A stretch of 64,000 bases of DNA, from positions 37,501 through 101,500 of the forward strand of contig JAKAWG010000002.1 in assembly GCA_021817045.1 (NCBI GenBank), given 5' to 3'. This DNA is from Acidobacteriota bacterium. GTDB taxonomy: Bacteria > Acidobacteriota > Terriglobia > UBA7540. The position numbers and the translations under genes were made by a program. Shown piece by piece: positions 35,320 through 45,199 of the stretch. How positions within the stretch are numbered: position 1 is the stretch's first letter; every line of letters begins with the position of its first letter. The notes under the pieces were generated by a model. It had not been told where the DNA came from, searched no databases, and saw only the letters and a program-made list of their open reading frames with translations.

Positions 35320-36657
35320 TCACGGCACGGATTGAGGGAATTTGCTCTCGACCAGGGTGAGTGCTTCTGTGCGCGTCCTAACGGTTCCCTCCAGCTGGGC
35401 GTCTTCGACCGCTCGAAGGATTTCTTTGAAGCGGGGGCCTGGCGTATATCCGCGTGCGATTAGGTCATCACCTCGCAGCAGTGGCGCAGGTCGGATTTGG
35501 TCGAGAGGCGTTTCCTGCAAAAGGCGCTGTGCAAGTTTGTAATGACTAAGGTTGCCGTGGCTCGCAAGGCAATCCAAGCGGTGTAGTTCCAGGTGCTCGT
35601 CAAACCCCTCCATTTGCAAGAACCGTAATTGCGTCGAGCGACGCATCTGGGGCAAATCCTTAAAGCGCAGGTGCTCTCGCACCAGGTCCGTCACCCGCTG
35701 GGTTTGCCGCAACGGCAGCCGCAGCCGGGAGCAAATGTTCTCTGCCATGCGCGCGCCTACTTCGGCATGATGATCGAACCGGATACGGTCTCGCACCGAA
35801 AGGGTGGACGGCTTGCCGACGTCGTGCAGCAAGACGCCCAGCGCGAGACTGGCCGAAGGGTTCTTAAGGCCGTCGAGCATGATCATCGTGTGAGTCCAGA
35901 CGTCGCCCTCGGGATGGAATTGAGGCGGCTGAGGAACACCTTGTAGCGCCTTGACCTCCGGCAAAACGACTTCCAGCAGCCCAAGGTCGTCGAGGAGCTC
36001 GAAGCCGCGACGGGCTCCTCCGTCGGTAAGTATCTTCAGCAACTCATCCCGCACCCGCTCGCGGCTGACTTCGCGAACAAGCGCTCCCAATTCGTGCGCG
36101 GCTTCTTGGAGGCGAGCGTCCAGCCCAAAGGCAAATCTCGCAGCGAACCGCACGGCGCGCAGCATGCGCAGGTGATCTTCCCGAAAGCGCGCGTAAGGAT
36201 CACCGATCGTCCGGATGCGGCGAGCCCGGATATCCTCCTGGCCGCCCACGAAGTCGATCACTCGACGCGTCGCCGGATCGAAAAGCAGGCCGTTGATGGT
36301 GAAATCTCGCCGCCGGACGTCTTCGCTGGCGGCCTCCGCATACCGCACTGCGGCAGGATGACGACCGTCGGCGTACTCGCTATCACTGCGAAACGTGGCC
36401 ACTTCGACCGGCCCACCTTCGGCCGGCACAATCACCACTCCGAACTGGGCCCCTACGCGGAGTGCCTCCGGAAACAGCGTCAGCACCTGATCGGGATGCG
36501 CGCGGGTTGCGATATCGTAATCCTTCGGCTCCAGCCCCATCACCAGATCGCGCACGCAGCCGCCAACAAAATAGGCCTCAAAGCCCGCTCCTCGCAAACG
36601 CTCGAGGATTTCCCTGGCCACCTTCTGCTTGGAGTCCAACATGACGGCATGGTTCAA
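35320..36657 (-). CDS. cca: tRNA nucleotidyltransferase / poly(A) polymerase family
   Basis: A 445-residue class II nucleotidyltransferase. YFVGGCVRDLVMG and KDYDIAT provide the active site, and RRDFTINGLLFD is the next conserved block. The middle RFREDHLRMLRAVRFAARF is the head-neck segment. A C-terminal HD domain carries LLHDVGKP. It adds or repairs the CCA end of tRNA, or acts as a poly(A) polymerase; the two are hard to separate by eye. An alternative start is at the sixth codon (MLDSKQK). It follows ylxP by 18 bases and ends the translation operon. Confidence 0.88.
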   Translation of the reverse strand: MNHAVMLDSKQKVAREILERLRGAGFEAYFVGGCVRDLVMGLEPKDYDIATRAHPDQVLTLFPEALRVGAQFGVVIVPAEGGPVEVATFRSDSEYADGRHPAAVRYAEAASEDVRRRDFTINGLLFDPATRRVIDFVGGQEDIRARRIRTIGDPYARFREDHLRMLRAVRFAARFAFGLDARLQEAAHELGALVREVSRERVRDELLKILTDGGARRGFELLDDLGLLEVVLPEVKALQGVPQPPQFHPEGDVWTHTMIMLDGLKNPSASLALGVLLHDVGKPSTLSVRDRIRFDHHAEVGARMAENICSRLRLPLRQTQRVTDLVREHLRFKDLPQMRRSTQLRFLQMEGFDEHLELHRLDCLASHGNLSHYKLAQRLLQETPLDQIRPAPLLRGDDLIARGYTPGPRFKEILRAVEDAQLEGTVRTRTEALTLVESKFPQSVP

Positions 36658-36675
36658 GGCTTCTTCAGCGTCCGG

Positions 36676-36957
36676 CTAGAAAATTTCCACGGTATAGTTC
36701 GCTACGTCCTGGCCCAGGACTTTCTCGGTTTCCGCGAGTGCCTGCCGCAGCGAGGATTCGAGTAACGTCTCGCTGCTCGATACCGAAGCGACAGCAAGCG
36801 TCGCCCGTTGCCAGACGTCCTGGTGATCCAGCTCGGCCACCGCGACGTTGAAGCGGGCGCGAAGCCGCCCAAGCACTTTGCGTACAACAGCCCGCTTTTC
36901 CTTAAGGGAATGAGCGTGAGGGATCTGAATCTCGAACGTGAGCAAACCCAGAGGCAT
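36676..36957 (-). CDS. ylxP: YlxP/DUF503 family protein
   Basis: A 93-residue protein with GLLTFEIQIPHAHSLKEKR, the mark of DUF503/YlxP, commonly next to infB. Its role is unclear; a link to ribosome assembly has been proposed from gene context. In many bacteria rbfA and truB come next; here cca follows instead. Confidence 0.9.
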   Translation of the reverse strand: MPLGLLTFEIQIPHAHSLKEKRAVVRKVLGRLRARFNVAVAELDHQDVWQRATLAVASVSSSETLLESSLRQALAETEKVLGQDVANYTVEIF

Positions 36958-36987
36958 GGTCTAAGCGTGGATGGAGCCGCAGATGCG

Positions 36988-39516
36988 TCAGGCGATCGCC
37001 TCTTCGGTGATCTTCTTGGTAACATAGGCTTCAATCACGTCGCCTATTTTGACGTCGCTGAAATTTTCCAACGTGACGCCGCATTCCATGCCGGACCGCA
37101 CCTCGGGCACATCTTCTTTGAAGCGCCTGAGCGAGTGTACACGGCCTTCGTAAACCACCACGTTATCGCGCAGCAGGCGTACCTTAGCCTCGCGGGTGAG
37201 TTTGCCGTCCTGAACATAGCATCCAGCCACCGCTCCCACCTTGGCGATATGGAAGGTCTCGCGCACCTCGACGCGGCCGAGCGACGTTTCCTCGTACCTC
37301 GCCTCCAGCAGCCCCGCCTTGGCCTTGCGGATTTCATCCACCAGCTCATAAATAATGGTGTGCAGCCGAATATCCACTTTCTCAAGCGCAGCCAGCTCCG
37401 CCGCCTTTCGCTCCGGCCTGATGTTGAACCCGATAATGACGGCATTTGAAGCCGTGGCCAGCAAGACGTCCGTCTCCGTGACGGCGCCCACGCCGGCGTG
37501 GATAACCTTCACCTTAACGCGTTCGTCGCTGAGCTTGGAAACGGTTTCGGCCACCACCTCGACCGAGCCCTGCACGTCCGCCTTGATGATGACCGGCAAC
37601 TCCTTCACATCGCCGGCGGCAAGTTGCTGGTGCAGGTGGTCGAGCGTCAGACGCGAGCTTTTTGCCAGGGCGGCTTCGCGCGCTTTCGCCTGGCGGTGCA
37701 GGGCGATCTGGTGCGCTTTGGCCGTGTCCTCGATCACCTGGAACTTGTCGCCCGCTTGGGGAACGTCCTCCAGGCCCAGCACTTCCACAGGCGTCGCCGG
37801 CATGGCTTGCGACGTTGGCTCCATCTGGTCGTTCAGCATGGCGCGGACCTTGCCGTAGATCGAACCGACAATGAAGCTGTCGCCCACCCGCAGCGTCCCA
37901 TTCTCAACCAGAACCGTGGCCACCGGGCCGCGTCCGCGATCGAGTTTAGCCTCCAGGACCGTGCCGACACCCGGCCGATTGGGATTCGCCTTAAGGCCTT
38001 GCATATCAGCGACCAGCAAAATCATCTCGAGCAACAGCTCCAGGTTTTTCTTCTGCTTGGCGGAAACCTCCACCGTCACCGTGTCACCGCCCCAGTCTTC
38101 GGGCATCAGGTTCAGGTCAGCCAACTGCCTCTTCACCCGCTCCGGGTTGGCGTCCGGCTTGTCGATCTTGTTGATCGCAACGAGAATGGGCACCTTCGCG
38201 GCACGGGCATGGTTAATCGCTTCGATCGTCTGAGGCATCACGCCGTCGTCGGCGGCCACGACCAGCACAACCACGTCGGTTACCTTCGCGCCGCGTGCGC
38301 GCATCAAGGTAAATGCCTCGTGGCCCGGAGTGTCGAGGAAAACCACCTTGCGCCCGCTCACCGCCACGTGGTAGGCGCCGATATGCTGGGTGATTCCACC
38401 GGCTTCGCGCGCCGTGACGTTGGTTTCGCGGATCGCATCCAGGAGCGAAGTCTTGCCGTGGTCGACATGCCCCATCACCGTGACCACCGGCGGCCGCGCT
38501 CGTAAGTCCTCCGGCTTGTCCACCTCGGCCACTTCCTGCGCGATCTCTTCTTCAAAAGTGATGACGTCAGCTTCCGCTCCGAAATCACGCGCCACTTCCT
38601 GAGCCATCTGGCTGTCGAGCGTTTGATTGATAGTTAAGAGAATGCCCTTTTCAAACAGCCGCTTGATCACGTCTTTGGCGCGGACTTCCAGCTTCTCGGA
38701 AAGTTCCTTGACGCTGATACCCTCCGTGATCGTAATTTTGCGGGTGACGGCGATTTCCTTGGGAACGGGTGCTTGTGGGACCTGTGGCTGTGGACGTGGA
38801 GGCGCAAGTGTCGCCCGTGCGCTGGGACGCTGAGGGGCGAGACGAGCCGCTGCGCCACGCGCCGCGCGCGCGCCAGGAACCGGCGCAGAAGGGCGCGCCG
38901 TCGGGTGCATGGGACGGTGCTCGCCGGGACGCCGCGACGGCGTCGGTCGTGTCGCCACTCCACGAACGCTGGCCACACCCGGATAAATCGGTTGGTTGGA
39001 AGCGGGGCTCTTCTTGAGCGGCGCTCCCCGGGCCGTTTTTCCTGTTGCCGCGGCCGGCGTCGCAGCCGCCGGCTGGCTGGCAGCGGGTGCAACTGCTGGT
39101 CCTGCAGCCACGGCGCGGGGCGGAGAGGGAGAAGTGGCAGGCGGCAGTGGTTTCAATGGGTGCGCGGGCGGAGGTGGCGGAGGAAGCGGCCGAGGCGCAA
39201 CAGCCCTCCGCGCGTCCTCTTTGATCTGGGCGATCGTTCGCGTGATCGGAGCCTGTTCGTGATAATGAATGACCGGCTTCGAGAGCTTAGGAGATTCCGG
39301 TGACACCTCCGGAGGCTGCGCAGGTCCGGCCGGAGTTTCTGCCTCCGTTTGAACCGCCTGGAAATGCTTCCGCACCTGGTCGGCGAGATCGCCCTCAATC
39401 GCGCTTGAGTGCGACTTTTTGTCGGTGTGGCCAAGCTCGTGAAGATAGTCCAGGACGGCCTTGCTCTTCACCTCCAACTCGCGCGCCAGATCGTTGATGC
39501 GAATCTTATCACCCAC
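36988..39516 (-). CDS. infB: Translation initiation factor IF-2
   Basis: An 842-residue GTPase that places initiator tRNA on the small subunit. The N-terminus has an IF2_N motif ([16 protein letters not shown]), then a Pro/Ala-rich linker (about 60-260) and a second IF2_N segment ([16 protein letters not shown]). The G domain has [19 protein letters not shown] and [10 protein letters not shown]. Domains II to IV follow. Start is GTG with GGGAGG nine to ten bases upstream. It lies 148 bases behind nusA. Confidence 0.96.
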   Translation of the reverse strand: MGDKIRINDLARELEVKSKAVLDYLHELGHTDKKSHSSAIEGDLADQVRKHFQAVQTEAETPAGPAQPPEVSPESPKLSKPVIHYHEQAPITRTIAQIKEDARRAVAPRPLPPPPPPAHPLKPLPPATSPSPPRAVAAGPAVAPAASQPAAATPAAATGKTARGAPLKKSPASNQPIYPGVASVRGVATRPTPSRRPGEHRPMHPTARPSAPVPGARAARGAAARLAPQRPSARATLAPPRPQPQVPQAPVPKEIAVTRKITITEGISVKELSEKLEVRAKDVIKRLFEKGILLTINQTLDSQMAQEVARDFGAEADVITFEEEIAQEVAEVDKPEDLRARPPVVTVMGHVDHGKTSLLDAIRETNVTAREAGGITQHIGAYHVAVSGRKVVFLDTPGHEAFTLMRARGAKVTDVVVLVVAADDGVMPQTIEAINHARAAKVPILVAINKIDKPDANPERVKRQLADLNLMPEDWGGDTVTVEVSAKQKKNLELLLEMILLVADMQGLKANPNRPGVGTVLEAKLDRGRGPVATVLVENGTLRVGDSFIVGSIYGKVRAMLNDQMEPTSQAMPATPVEVLGLEDVPQAGDKFQVIEDTAKAHQIALHRQAKAREAALAKSSRLTLDHLHQQLAAGDVKELPVIIKADVQGSVEVVAETVSKLSDERVKVKVIHAGVGAVTETDVLLATASNAVIIGFNIRPERKAAELAALEKVDIRLHTIIYELVDEIRKAKAGLLEARYEETSLGRVEVRETFHIAKVGAVAGCYVQDGKLTREAKVRLLRDNVVVYEGRVHSLRRFKEDVPEVRSGMECGVTLENFSDVKIGDVIEAYVTKKITEEAIA

Positions 39517-39664
39517 TCCGTGTAGCCTCCCGAAAAGCCGGTTTGGTGTTAGGGCCGCCGCTCCTGCCCGGCTTCAAATTGCGCAATCCCCACAGCACCG
39601 GCAGTCGCCGCCCGTCGGCTGACGAGCAGCTCGGCCCGCCCGGAACCGCAGAGTCGATTCGGGA

Positions 39665-41146
<1,482 letters not shown>

Positions 41147-41215
41147 AGATTTTCCCTCAATAGTTCCGAATCACTCATTCGCCGCAGCGCCGTCCGGGCA
41201 GCGGGATTCCACGAC

Positions 41216-41674
41216 TCAGTTTTCCAACACCAGCCGCGCCTTGGCGATATTAGCCAATTCAATCTCCCGAACCTCTCCGTCCCCCAAGTCCAGCCGGACG
41301 CGCCCGGCTTCAAAACCTGCCAGCCGCCCTTCCATCACCTTGCCGCTTTCAGTCGCCTCTCGCACCACCAAGCGGGCTCGCCGGCCGATAAAGTGCTGGT
41401 AATCGCTCGGCTTCACCAGTTTCCGTTCCAGGCCCGGTGACGAAACTTCCAGCGTGTAAGGCCCCGGAAACAGATCCTCCACGTCAAACAGGGCGCTGAT
41501 CTGCTCGCTGACCAGCGCGCAATCGGCGTGCGAAACGCCCTCCGGCTTGTCAATATAAACGCGGAGAAGCTGGTTGCGACCGCCGCCTTTCAATTCGACG
41601 TCGACCAGCGTCATCCCTTCCGACTCTACCACCCGCTCCGCCAAGCCGCGGATCTTGTCGAGATCAACCGTCAT
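41216..41674 (-). CDS. rimP: Ribosome maturation factor RimP
   Basis: Helps assemble the 30S subunit. From ATG 41674 it is 152 residues: DKIRGLAERVVESEGMTLVDVEL, LLRVYIDKPEGVSHADC, PYTLEVSSPGLERKL and the C-terminal SH3-like part ending KARLVLEN. An in-frame codon at 41788 would extend the protein across the promoter and terminator hairpin, so I reject it. First gene of rimP-nusA-infB-ylxP-cca. Confidence 0.92.
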   Translation of the reverse strand: MTVDLDKIRGLAERVVESEGMTLVDVELKGGGRNQLLRVYIDKPEGVSHADCALVSEQISALFDVEDLFPGPYTLEVSSPGLERKLVKPSDYQHFIGRRARLVVREATESGKVMEGRLAGFEAGRVRLDLGDGEVREIELANIAKARLVLEN

Positions 41675-41738
41675 GACCGTTGGGTGCGTTACCGGCGGCC
41701 GAAACCTGAACTGGTGTCTGACCGGAGCGTGCTTCAAC

Positions 41739-41760
41739 AAAAAAGTGGGCTTTCGCCCAC
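41739..41760 (-). terminator. Promoter-proximal terminator-like hairpin before rimP
   Basis: On the minus strand GTGGGC-GAAA-GCCCAC is followed at once by TTTTTT. It begins only about eight bases after the predicted transcription start and ends about 65 bases before the rimP ATG. A GTGGGC...GCCCAC-T6 hairpin at this site resembles rimP-leader attenuators known from Proteobacteria, which makes an operon-control role more likely than the end of another gene. Confidence 0.75.
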
Positions 41761-41774
41761 TCCTCACCTTCATC

Positions 41775-41803
41775 AGTATATGCCCCAATTACCCCTAGCG
41801 CAA
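41775..41803 (-). promoter_or_regulatory. rimP-nusA-infB promoter
   Basis: On the minus strand TTGCGC (41798-41803), spacer of 17, TATACT (41775-41780). The predicted start is near 41768, immediately before the terminator-like hairpin. Confidence 0.65.
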
Positions 41804-42133
41804 GGCAGCGTTTTCCCTGCGGCCGAATGGTTAAGAGAGCTGACTCGTTTTTTCAGGTCGAGTCGCGCCCGCGGCGAAGGTCTATACGGCACTGCAAAGG
41901 CGGGCCCTGCGCTACAAAAGCTCCCGCAGGCATCCGCGCGGCGGCAGACATCGTTTTTCGATGTCTGCGAGTTTTCCAAGTCGCATACCTGCCAAAAATC
42001 GGCATGTATGCCCACCCAGCGAATACGAGCGAAAAACCGCAGGCTCAAAAGCAGGGACACGCTATCCGCTCGGCGGCCGAGTAGCTCCAACGGCCCGCCC
42101 AACTCCCGCGGGCGCTCGGCAGTCGGCATTTAT
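41804..42133. other. Non-coding DNA upstream of the rimP operon
   Basis: No gene is supported here. A perfect ten-base inverted repeat GCAGACATCG-TTTTT-CGATGTCTGC lies at about 41946-41970. A tRNA-like phrase (GGCCGAATGGTTAAGAGAGC) near 41822 has no matching anticodon or T arm. Confidence 0.4.
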
Positions 42134-43125
42134 TCACGTGTTTCCCTGTTCCACCTGCGAGGCAGCAGACCGTCGCGAGGTCGTGCTTCCCGATTCCGTC
42201 TCCGCCTCATTCTGTCTCTGTCTCAAGTCCATGATCGGTTCGAGTATAAGGAGGTAGAAGAATGGCAACGACGCCGCACCGAACAGCACTTTTTGCGCAG
42301 GTGGTACCGGAAGATAGGGCACCCACCGCCAAGTGAGGACGACAACGTCGGAGCAGATTATAAGTATTCCCCCAAAGATTTCGAGCCGCGCATCGAGCCG
42401 AACGCTGCGAGGCGGCCGGCAGCCCAGACATCGGAACGCGCTACTCTCGAGTGCATAGAGTGATGCCGCGGATTCCTGAGGGTCAGACGGCGCAATCTCT
42501 AGTTCTAGAACGAGATGTTTGATTCTGGCCGCGCGACCTGCCACTGCCAGGCAAAAGCTCAGGAGTATGGAAGACAAATACCAGGGCCATCTCGCTTTTT
42601 CCAGAAACCCAGACCGACAAGGAAGCTCACAATGATCGTCGGCAAGCCAAGCATATTTGGTATTGTTAGCTTCGGTGGGAGACTGTCCCTCAGCGCGACC
42701 GTATCCTCCGCGCACCTTACCAGCGTCGCCTCCTCATTGGCGGAAAACGTCCGGGCGGCGATTTCCGCGCGATAAAGGAGAAGCAGATACTCCAGACGAG
42801 AGCGAATGTGGCGCCTTATTGCCATCGCGCCAAGTTTCGCGAGAGCCGGTCGGCTCGGGCGACGCCCGAGCCACGACCTGCTGCGCCGCGGGGCTAAGCG
42901 TGCGAGTACCTTATTTGAAGGCGGTTGGCCTACCGGCCAAATGTCCAGGGGGTCAAGCATCCAGTAGGCGGTGACAGCGAACATCAGAGGGATGAAAATT
43001 AAGACAACATCCACTTCTGAACCCAAGACCGGGGGCACTCTCGTCGGGATCGTGAGAGATGACAATCTCACGACCATACCTTCAACGAAAAGAATGCCAA
43101 TAAACAGCAGCAAGAGTTGAGCCAA
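42134..43125 (-). pseudogene. Frameshifted multi-pass membrane protein
   Basis: Two overlapping minus-strand frames (43125 to 42559 and 42715 to 42134) look like one membrane protein split by a frame change. The first carries helices LLLLFIGILFVEGMVV, VLIFIPLMFAVTAYW and PTIIVSFLVGLGFW. The second continues with YLSSILLSFCLAVAG, IFGGILIICSDVVVLTW and FFYLLILEPIMDL. The frames cross near 42598 at a run of five A (TGGAAAAAGCG); one extra base would restore a single frame. The family is not recognised. It could be a real mutation or a homopolymer sequencing error. The upstream limit is uncertain: the frame opens with TTG beside an eight-G run. Confidence 0.5.
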
Positions 43126-43431
43126 AGCCCCCCCCGCCTTCGGACGAACTGGGGAAAGGGCCTAGCCCCTTTGAGCCAAGCAAAACCCGCCATCCTGAGT
43201 GTTGGGCCTGCTGGCGCTTTTCCTATGGACTGCCACGAGTAGGGAGGGAACGCGGCGTGTTTAAGCACAACGCGGTACGCCCGCATCAGCGCTAAATGCG
43301 CAGACACAAGAGGGCGCATGCCGTCCTCCGCGAATATACCGGAGCGAGTAGCGCAGAGTCTCTGCACTTGAGACTCAGCGGCTCGTCACCCATTTTCAAA
43401 TCAACGACCTCAGAGTCTGAGAGCGGGGTAG
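43126..43431. other. Non-coding DNA with no supported gene
   Basis: Open frames here on both strands lack ribosome binding sites and family features. The plus-strand sequence leads into a strong terminator at 43432. Confidence 0.35.
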
Positions 43432-43464
43432 CGCGGACCGCAAGAACAGCGGTCCGCGTCTTTT
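43432..43464 (+). terminator. Strong intrinsic terminator without an evident gene
   Basis: CGCGGACCGC-AAGAACA-GCGGTCCGCG is a perfect ten-base stem, followed by TCTTTT. It points in the plus direction. No plus-strand gene is recognised directly upstream, so it may end a small RNA or be left over from a lost gene. Confidence 0.65.
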
Positions 43465-43502
43465 CCGCAGCCATCATTGTCACCGCGCGCTATTCTATCG
43501 CC

Positions 43503-43640
43503 GTGTCGAAGTTGCGCCGGCCTTTTCTTTCCGATCAGTTTTTCTTTATTACCGTACCCCTGCGCGAAGAAAGCGTGACGATTGCTGCCGGCTTGCTTGA
43601 CATCGACGCCTGGCTCTCCTACATTTGGATTCGACATGGC
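43503..43640 (+). pseudogene. RAYT (REP-associated transposase) N-terminal remnant
   Basis: From GTG 43503 the frame reads VSKLRRPFLSDQFFFITVPL. This closely resembles the beginning of IS200-like REP-associated tyrosine transposases in Acidobacteria (pattern LRRxFLxDxxFFxT). The following 25 residues lose similarity, and neither the HxH metal site nor the catalytic Tyr is present before hicB begins. REP-like palindromes lie at 23.4 and 44.5-44.7 kb in this window, the kind of element RAYTs mobilise. The short length of the match limits certainty. Confidence 0.45.
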
Positions 43641-43878
43641 AGCCTCCAAAAAATCGGCGCGGGAAAAGGCTCCGGCAGAACTGATTTTCATGGTGGAAGA
43701 ATCGCCCGAAGGCAGGTATACGGCGCGCGCCCTGGGAGAGTCCATCTTCACCGAAGCTGAGGACCTTGCCAGCCTTCACCGGCAGGTGCGCGACGCCGTG
43801 CGCTGCCACTTTGAAGAGGGCCGGCAACCCAGGACCGTCCGCCTTCACTTTGTTAGGGAAGAAGTAATTGCGGCATGA
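43636..43878 (+). CDS. HicB-like antitoxin
   Basis: An 80-residue protein with LIFMVEESPEGRYTARALGE, the partial RNase-H-like fold of HicB antitoxins, and a VRDAVRCHFEEG helix. No C-terminal DNA-binding domain is visible. Its stop overlaps the ATG of the hicA-like frame by four bases (ATGA), the standard layout for such modules. The start at ATG 43636 lacks a clear ribosome binding site. The antitoxin is intact although its partner is broken. Confidence 0.8.
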   Translation: MAASKKSAREKAPAELIFMVEESPEGRYTARALGESIFTEAEDLASLHRQVRDAVRCHFEEGRQPRTVRLHFVREEVIAA

Positions 43879-44112
43879 GGCTCCCGCGTAACCTCTCGGG
43901 AGCGGAGCTTGCCAAATCGCTTCAACCACTCGGATACGAAGTCACCCGCCAAACGGGAAGCCACATTCGCCTCACAACTCGGCGAACATCACGTGACCGT
44001 TCCGAAACACTCCGGCCTGAAAACAGGCACAGTCGCTGGAATCCTTTCGGATGTTGCTGGCCATTTCGGACTTTCCCGCGAGGACCTTCTCAAGCGACTG
44101 TTTTCCAGGTAA
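43875..44112 (+). pseudogene. HicA-like mRNA interferase, frame-broken
   Basis: The frame from ATG 43875 gives SGAELAKSLQPLGYEVTRQ and GSHIRLTT, the N-terminal half of HicA with the catalytic-His GSHIR motif. The second half, GEHHVTVPKHSGLKTG and GILSDVAGHFGLSREDLLKRL, is read one base over, in the frame running to 44112. The change lies between about 43970 and 43983. Full-length HicA would be about 78 residues. Either the toxin is inactivated or there is a small sequencing or assembly error. Confidence 0.75.
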
Positions 44113-44325
44113 GAACACCGCCAAGCCCACGACTGAACACATTTCGGATTTTTCCGGCCAACCCGCAAGCCTTTCGGTGCGCAATGGCCTCTTGGTGATC
44201 CGGCTCTGTGCCGGCGCTGCCGCTACCCTCTGTTCCGTTCCTTGGACTCCAGTGAAATCCGAGAGGTCAAAGTGTGTCTCAGCCTCGATTCCCGGCAAAC
44301 CATAGCTGATATTTGTCCGTATGGC

Positions 44326-44451
44326 CGGCTGGGCTTCGTTCGTAACGACGGTATTCTCAGCGTTATGGAGGCCGCGTACTTTCAAGAAGCGCTGACGCAA
44401 GGCATCGGGCTTGGTAAGGCCGTTGGCTTCGGCCTGCTCTCCGTAACCCAA
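44326..44451 (+). pseudogene. Remnant resembling the Cas6e (CasE) C-terminus
   Basis: One frame reads FVRNDGILSVMEAAYFQEAL, then TQGIGLGKAVGFGLLSVT. This matches the end of type I-E Cas6e/CasE: a strand-turn with a GxLxV pattern, a helix, and the glycine-rich loop GIGxxKAxGxGLL that closes the protein in E. coli CasE. Nothing upstream in this frame or the others looks like the rest of Cas6e. A palindromic repeat lies right behind the match. No CRISPR repeats or other cas genes are visible. Confidence 0.5.
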
Positions 44452-44455
44452 CACG

Positions 44456-44508
44456 CTGTAGCGGCGATCCCTCCGACCGCCGTCGTCGATCGGAGATCGA
44501 CGCTACAG
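44456..44508. repeat. Short palindromic element
   Basis: A 53-base element with ends CTGTAGCGGCGATC and GATCGACGCTACAG (one mismatch between arms) and a nested CTCCGA/TCGGAG pair. It could fold into one long hairpin. It abuts the Cas6e-like remnant. Confidence 0.55.
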
Positions 44509-45199
44509 TCCCGCGCAGTTCCACGATGGTCGCCGCAGGCGCAAAAAAGTGTCTCATCTGTCTCACGCGTCTCCACCGTCTCATTCGGGTGTGGCACGAT
44601 AAACGCCATGGACGCTTGGGGCAAGCCCACAGCCTGGAGTGCGGCGGCCACCGCCTTTCTGTTTAGAGTCGCGCCGGCCTTCACAGCATGCCCTGAGAAA
44701 AACGAAGGGCCGGCCTGCAGAGACGGGCGGCGGATCCGCTGCCTGATTCCAAAGGAAGGGCGTTCTTGTCCGCCTCCACCGGCTCGAAAGGCAGAAAATT
44801 CGCAAAAGATGTTATCATGCGGAACGAACCTCATCCAAGCCATTGAAAACAAAAGATGAAAATTCGGCTCTAATGGGAACGAACTCGCACGGTCGATCTA
44901 TATTATTGATTCTAAAGGCAAATACTCCAAGTTCGTTCCCAAAGATTAAAGTTATACAAAACAGGGGAGTTAGACGAATTTTTAGAGAAAAAACCGGGTT
45001 CGTTTCGTCAAACCCTGCTTCCTTGGCATCGCATTGGTTGACTTCACGATCCGCGAATGATAGGTTCGACTGGCTTTGCGCCGCGCTGGCGGGTGTTGCG
45101 CGGCTAACGCTTCTTTGCCTTGGAGCGCGGCGTCGTCAGAATGGACTCCCGGCACGCTCGGTAAGAGGCAAGTCAGAAAGACAACCCGGAGGAGAAGCG
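44509..45199. other. Repeat-rich intergenic DNA without an intact gene
   Basis: At 44635 begins TGGAGTGCGGCGGC, the end sequence of the REP-like element at 23362, followed by GC-rich DNA with GGCCGGC-type palindromes to about 44754. An AT-rich part (44860-45000) holds a perfect inverted repeat described separately. No coding region is supported until ATG 45200, although a frame stays open from 44843. Confidence 0.45.
44874..44941. repeat. Perfect 12-base inverted repeat
   Basis: TGGGAACGAACT (44874-44885) and AGTTCGTTCCCA (44930-44941), 44 bases apart. The core GGAACGAAC also occurs at 44821 and a similar GGGTTCGTTTCG at 44997. It could be a set of regulator sites upstream of the 45200 gene or ends of a small element. 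Confidence 0.5.

Noticed and set aside
41815-41875. tRNA-like phrase GGCCGAATGGTTAAGAGAGC upstream of the rimP operon
   Set aside because: No paired anticodon stem, no T-arm consensus and no acceptor stem could be built.
42134-42715. Treating the two membrane frames at 42.1-43.1 kb as two separate genes
   Set aside because: The helices continue across the overlap and the second frame lacks its own ribosome binding site; one broken gene is the simpler reading.
43972-44454. 160-codon minus-strand frame across hicA and the Cas6e-like remnant
   Set aside because: It is antisense to recognisable HicA and Cas6e-like sequence and has no features of its own.
44874-45010. CRISPR-like repeats near the Cas6e remnant
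   Set aside because: The GGAACGAAC copies are short, in mixed orientation and unevenly spaced; no array is present.
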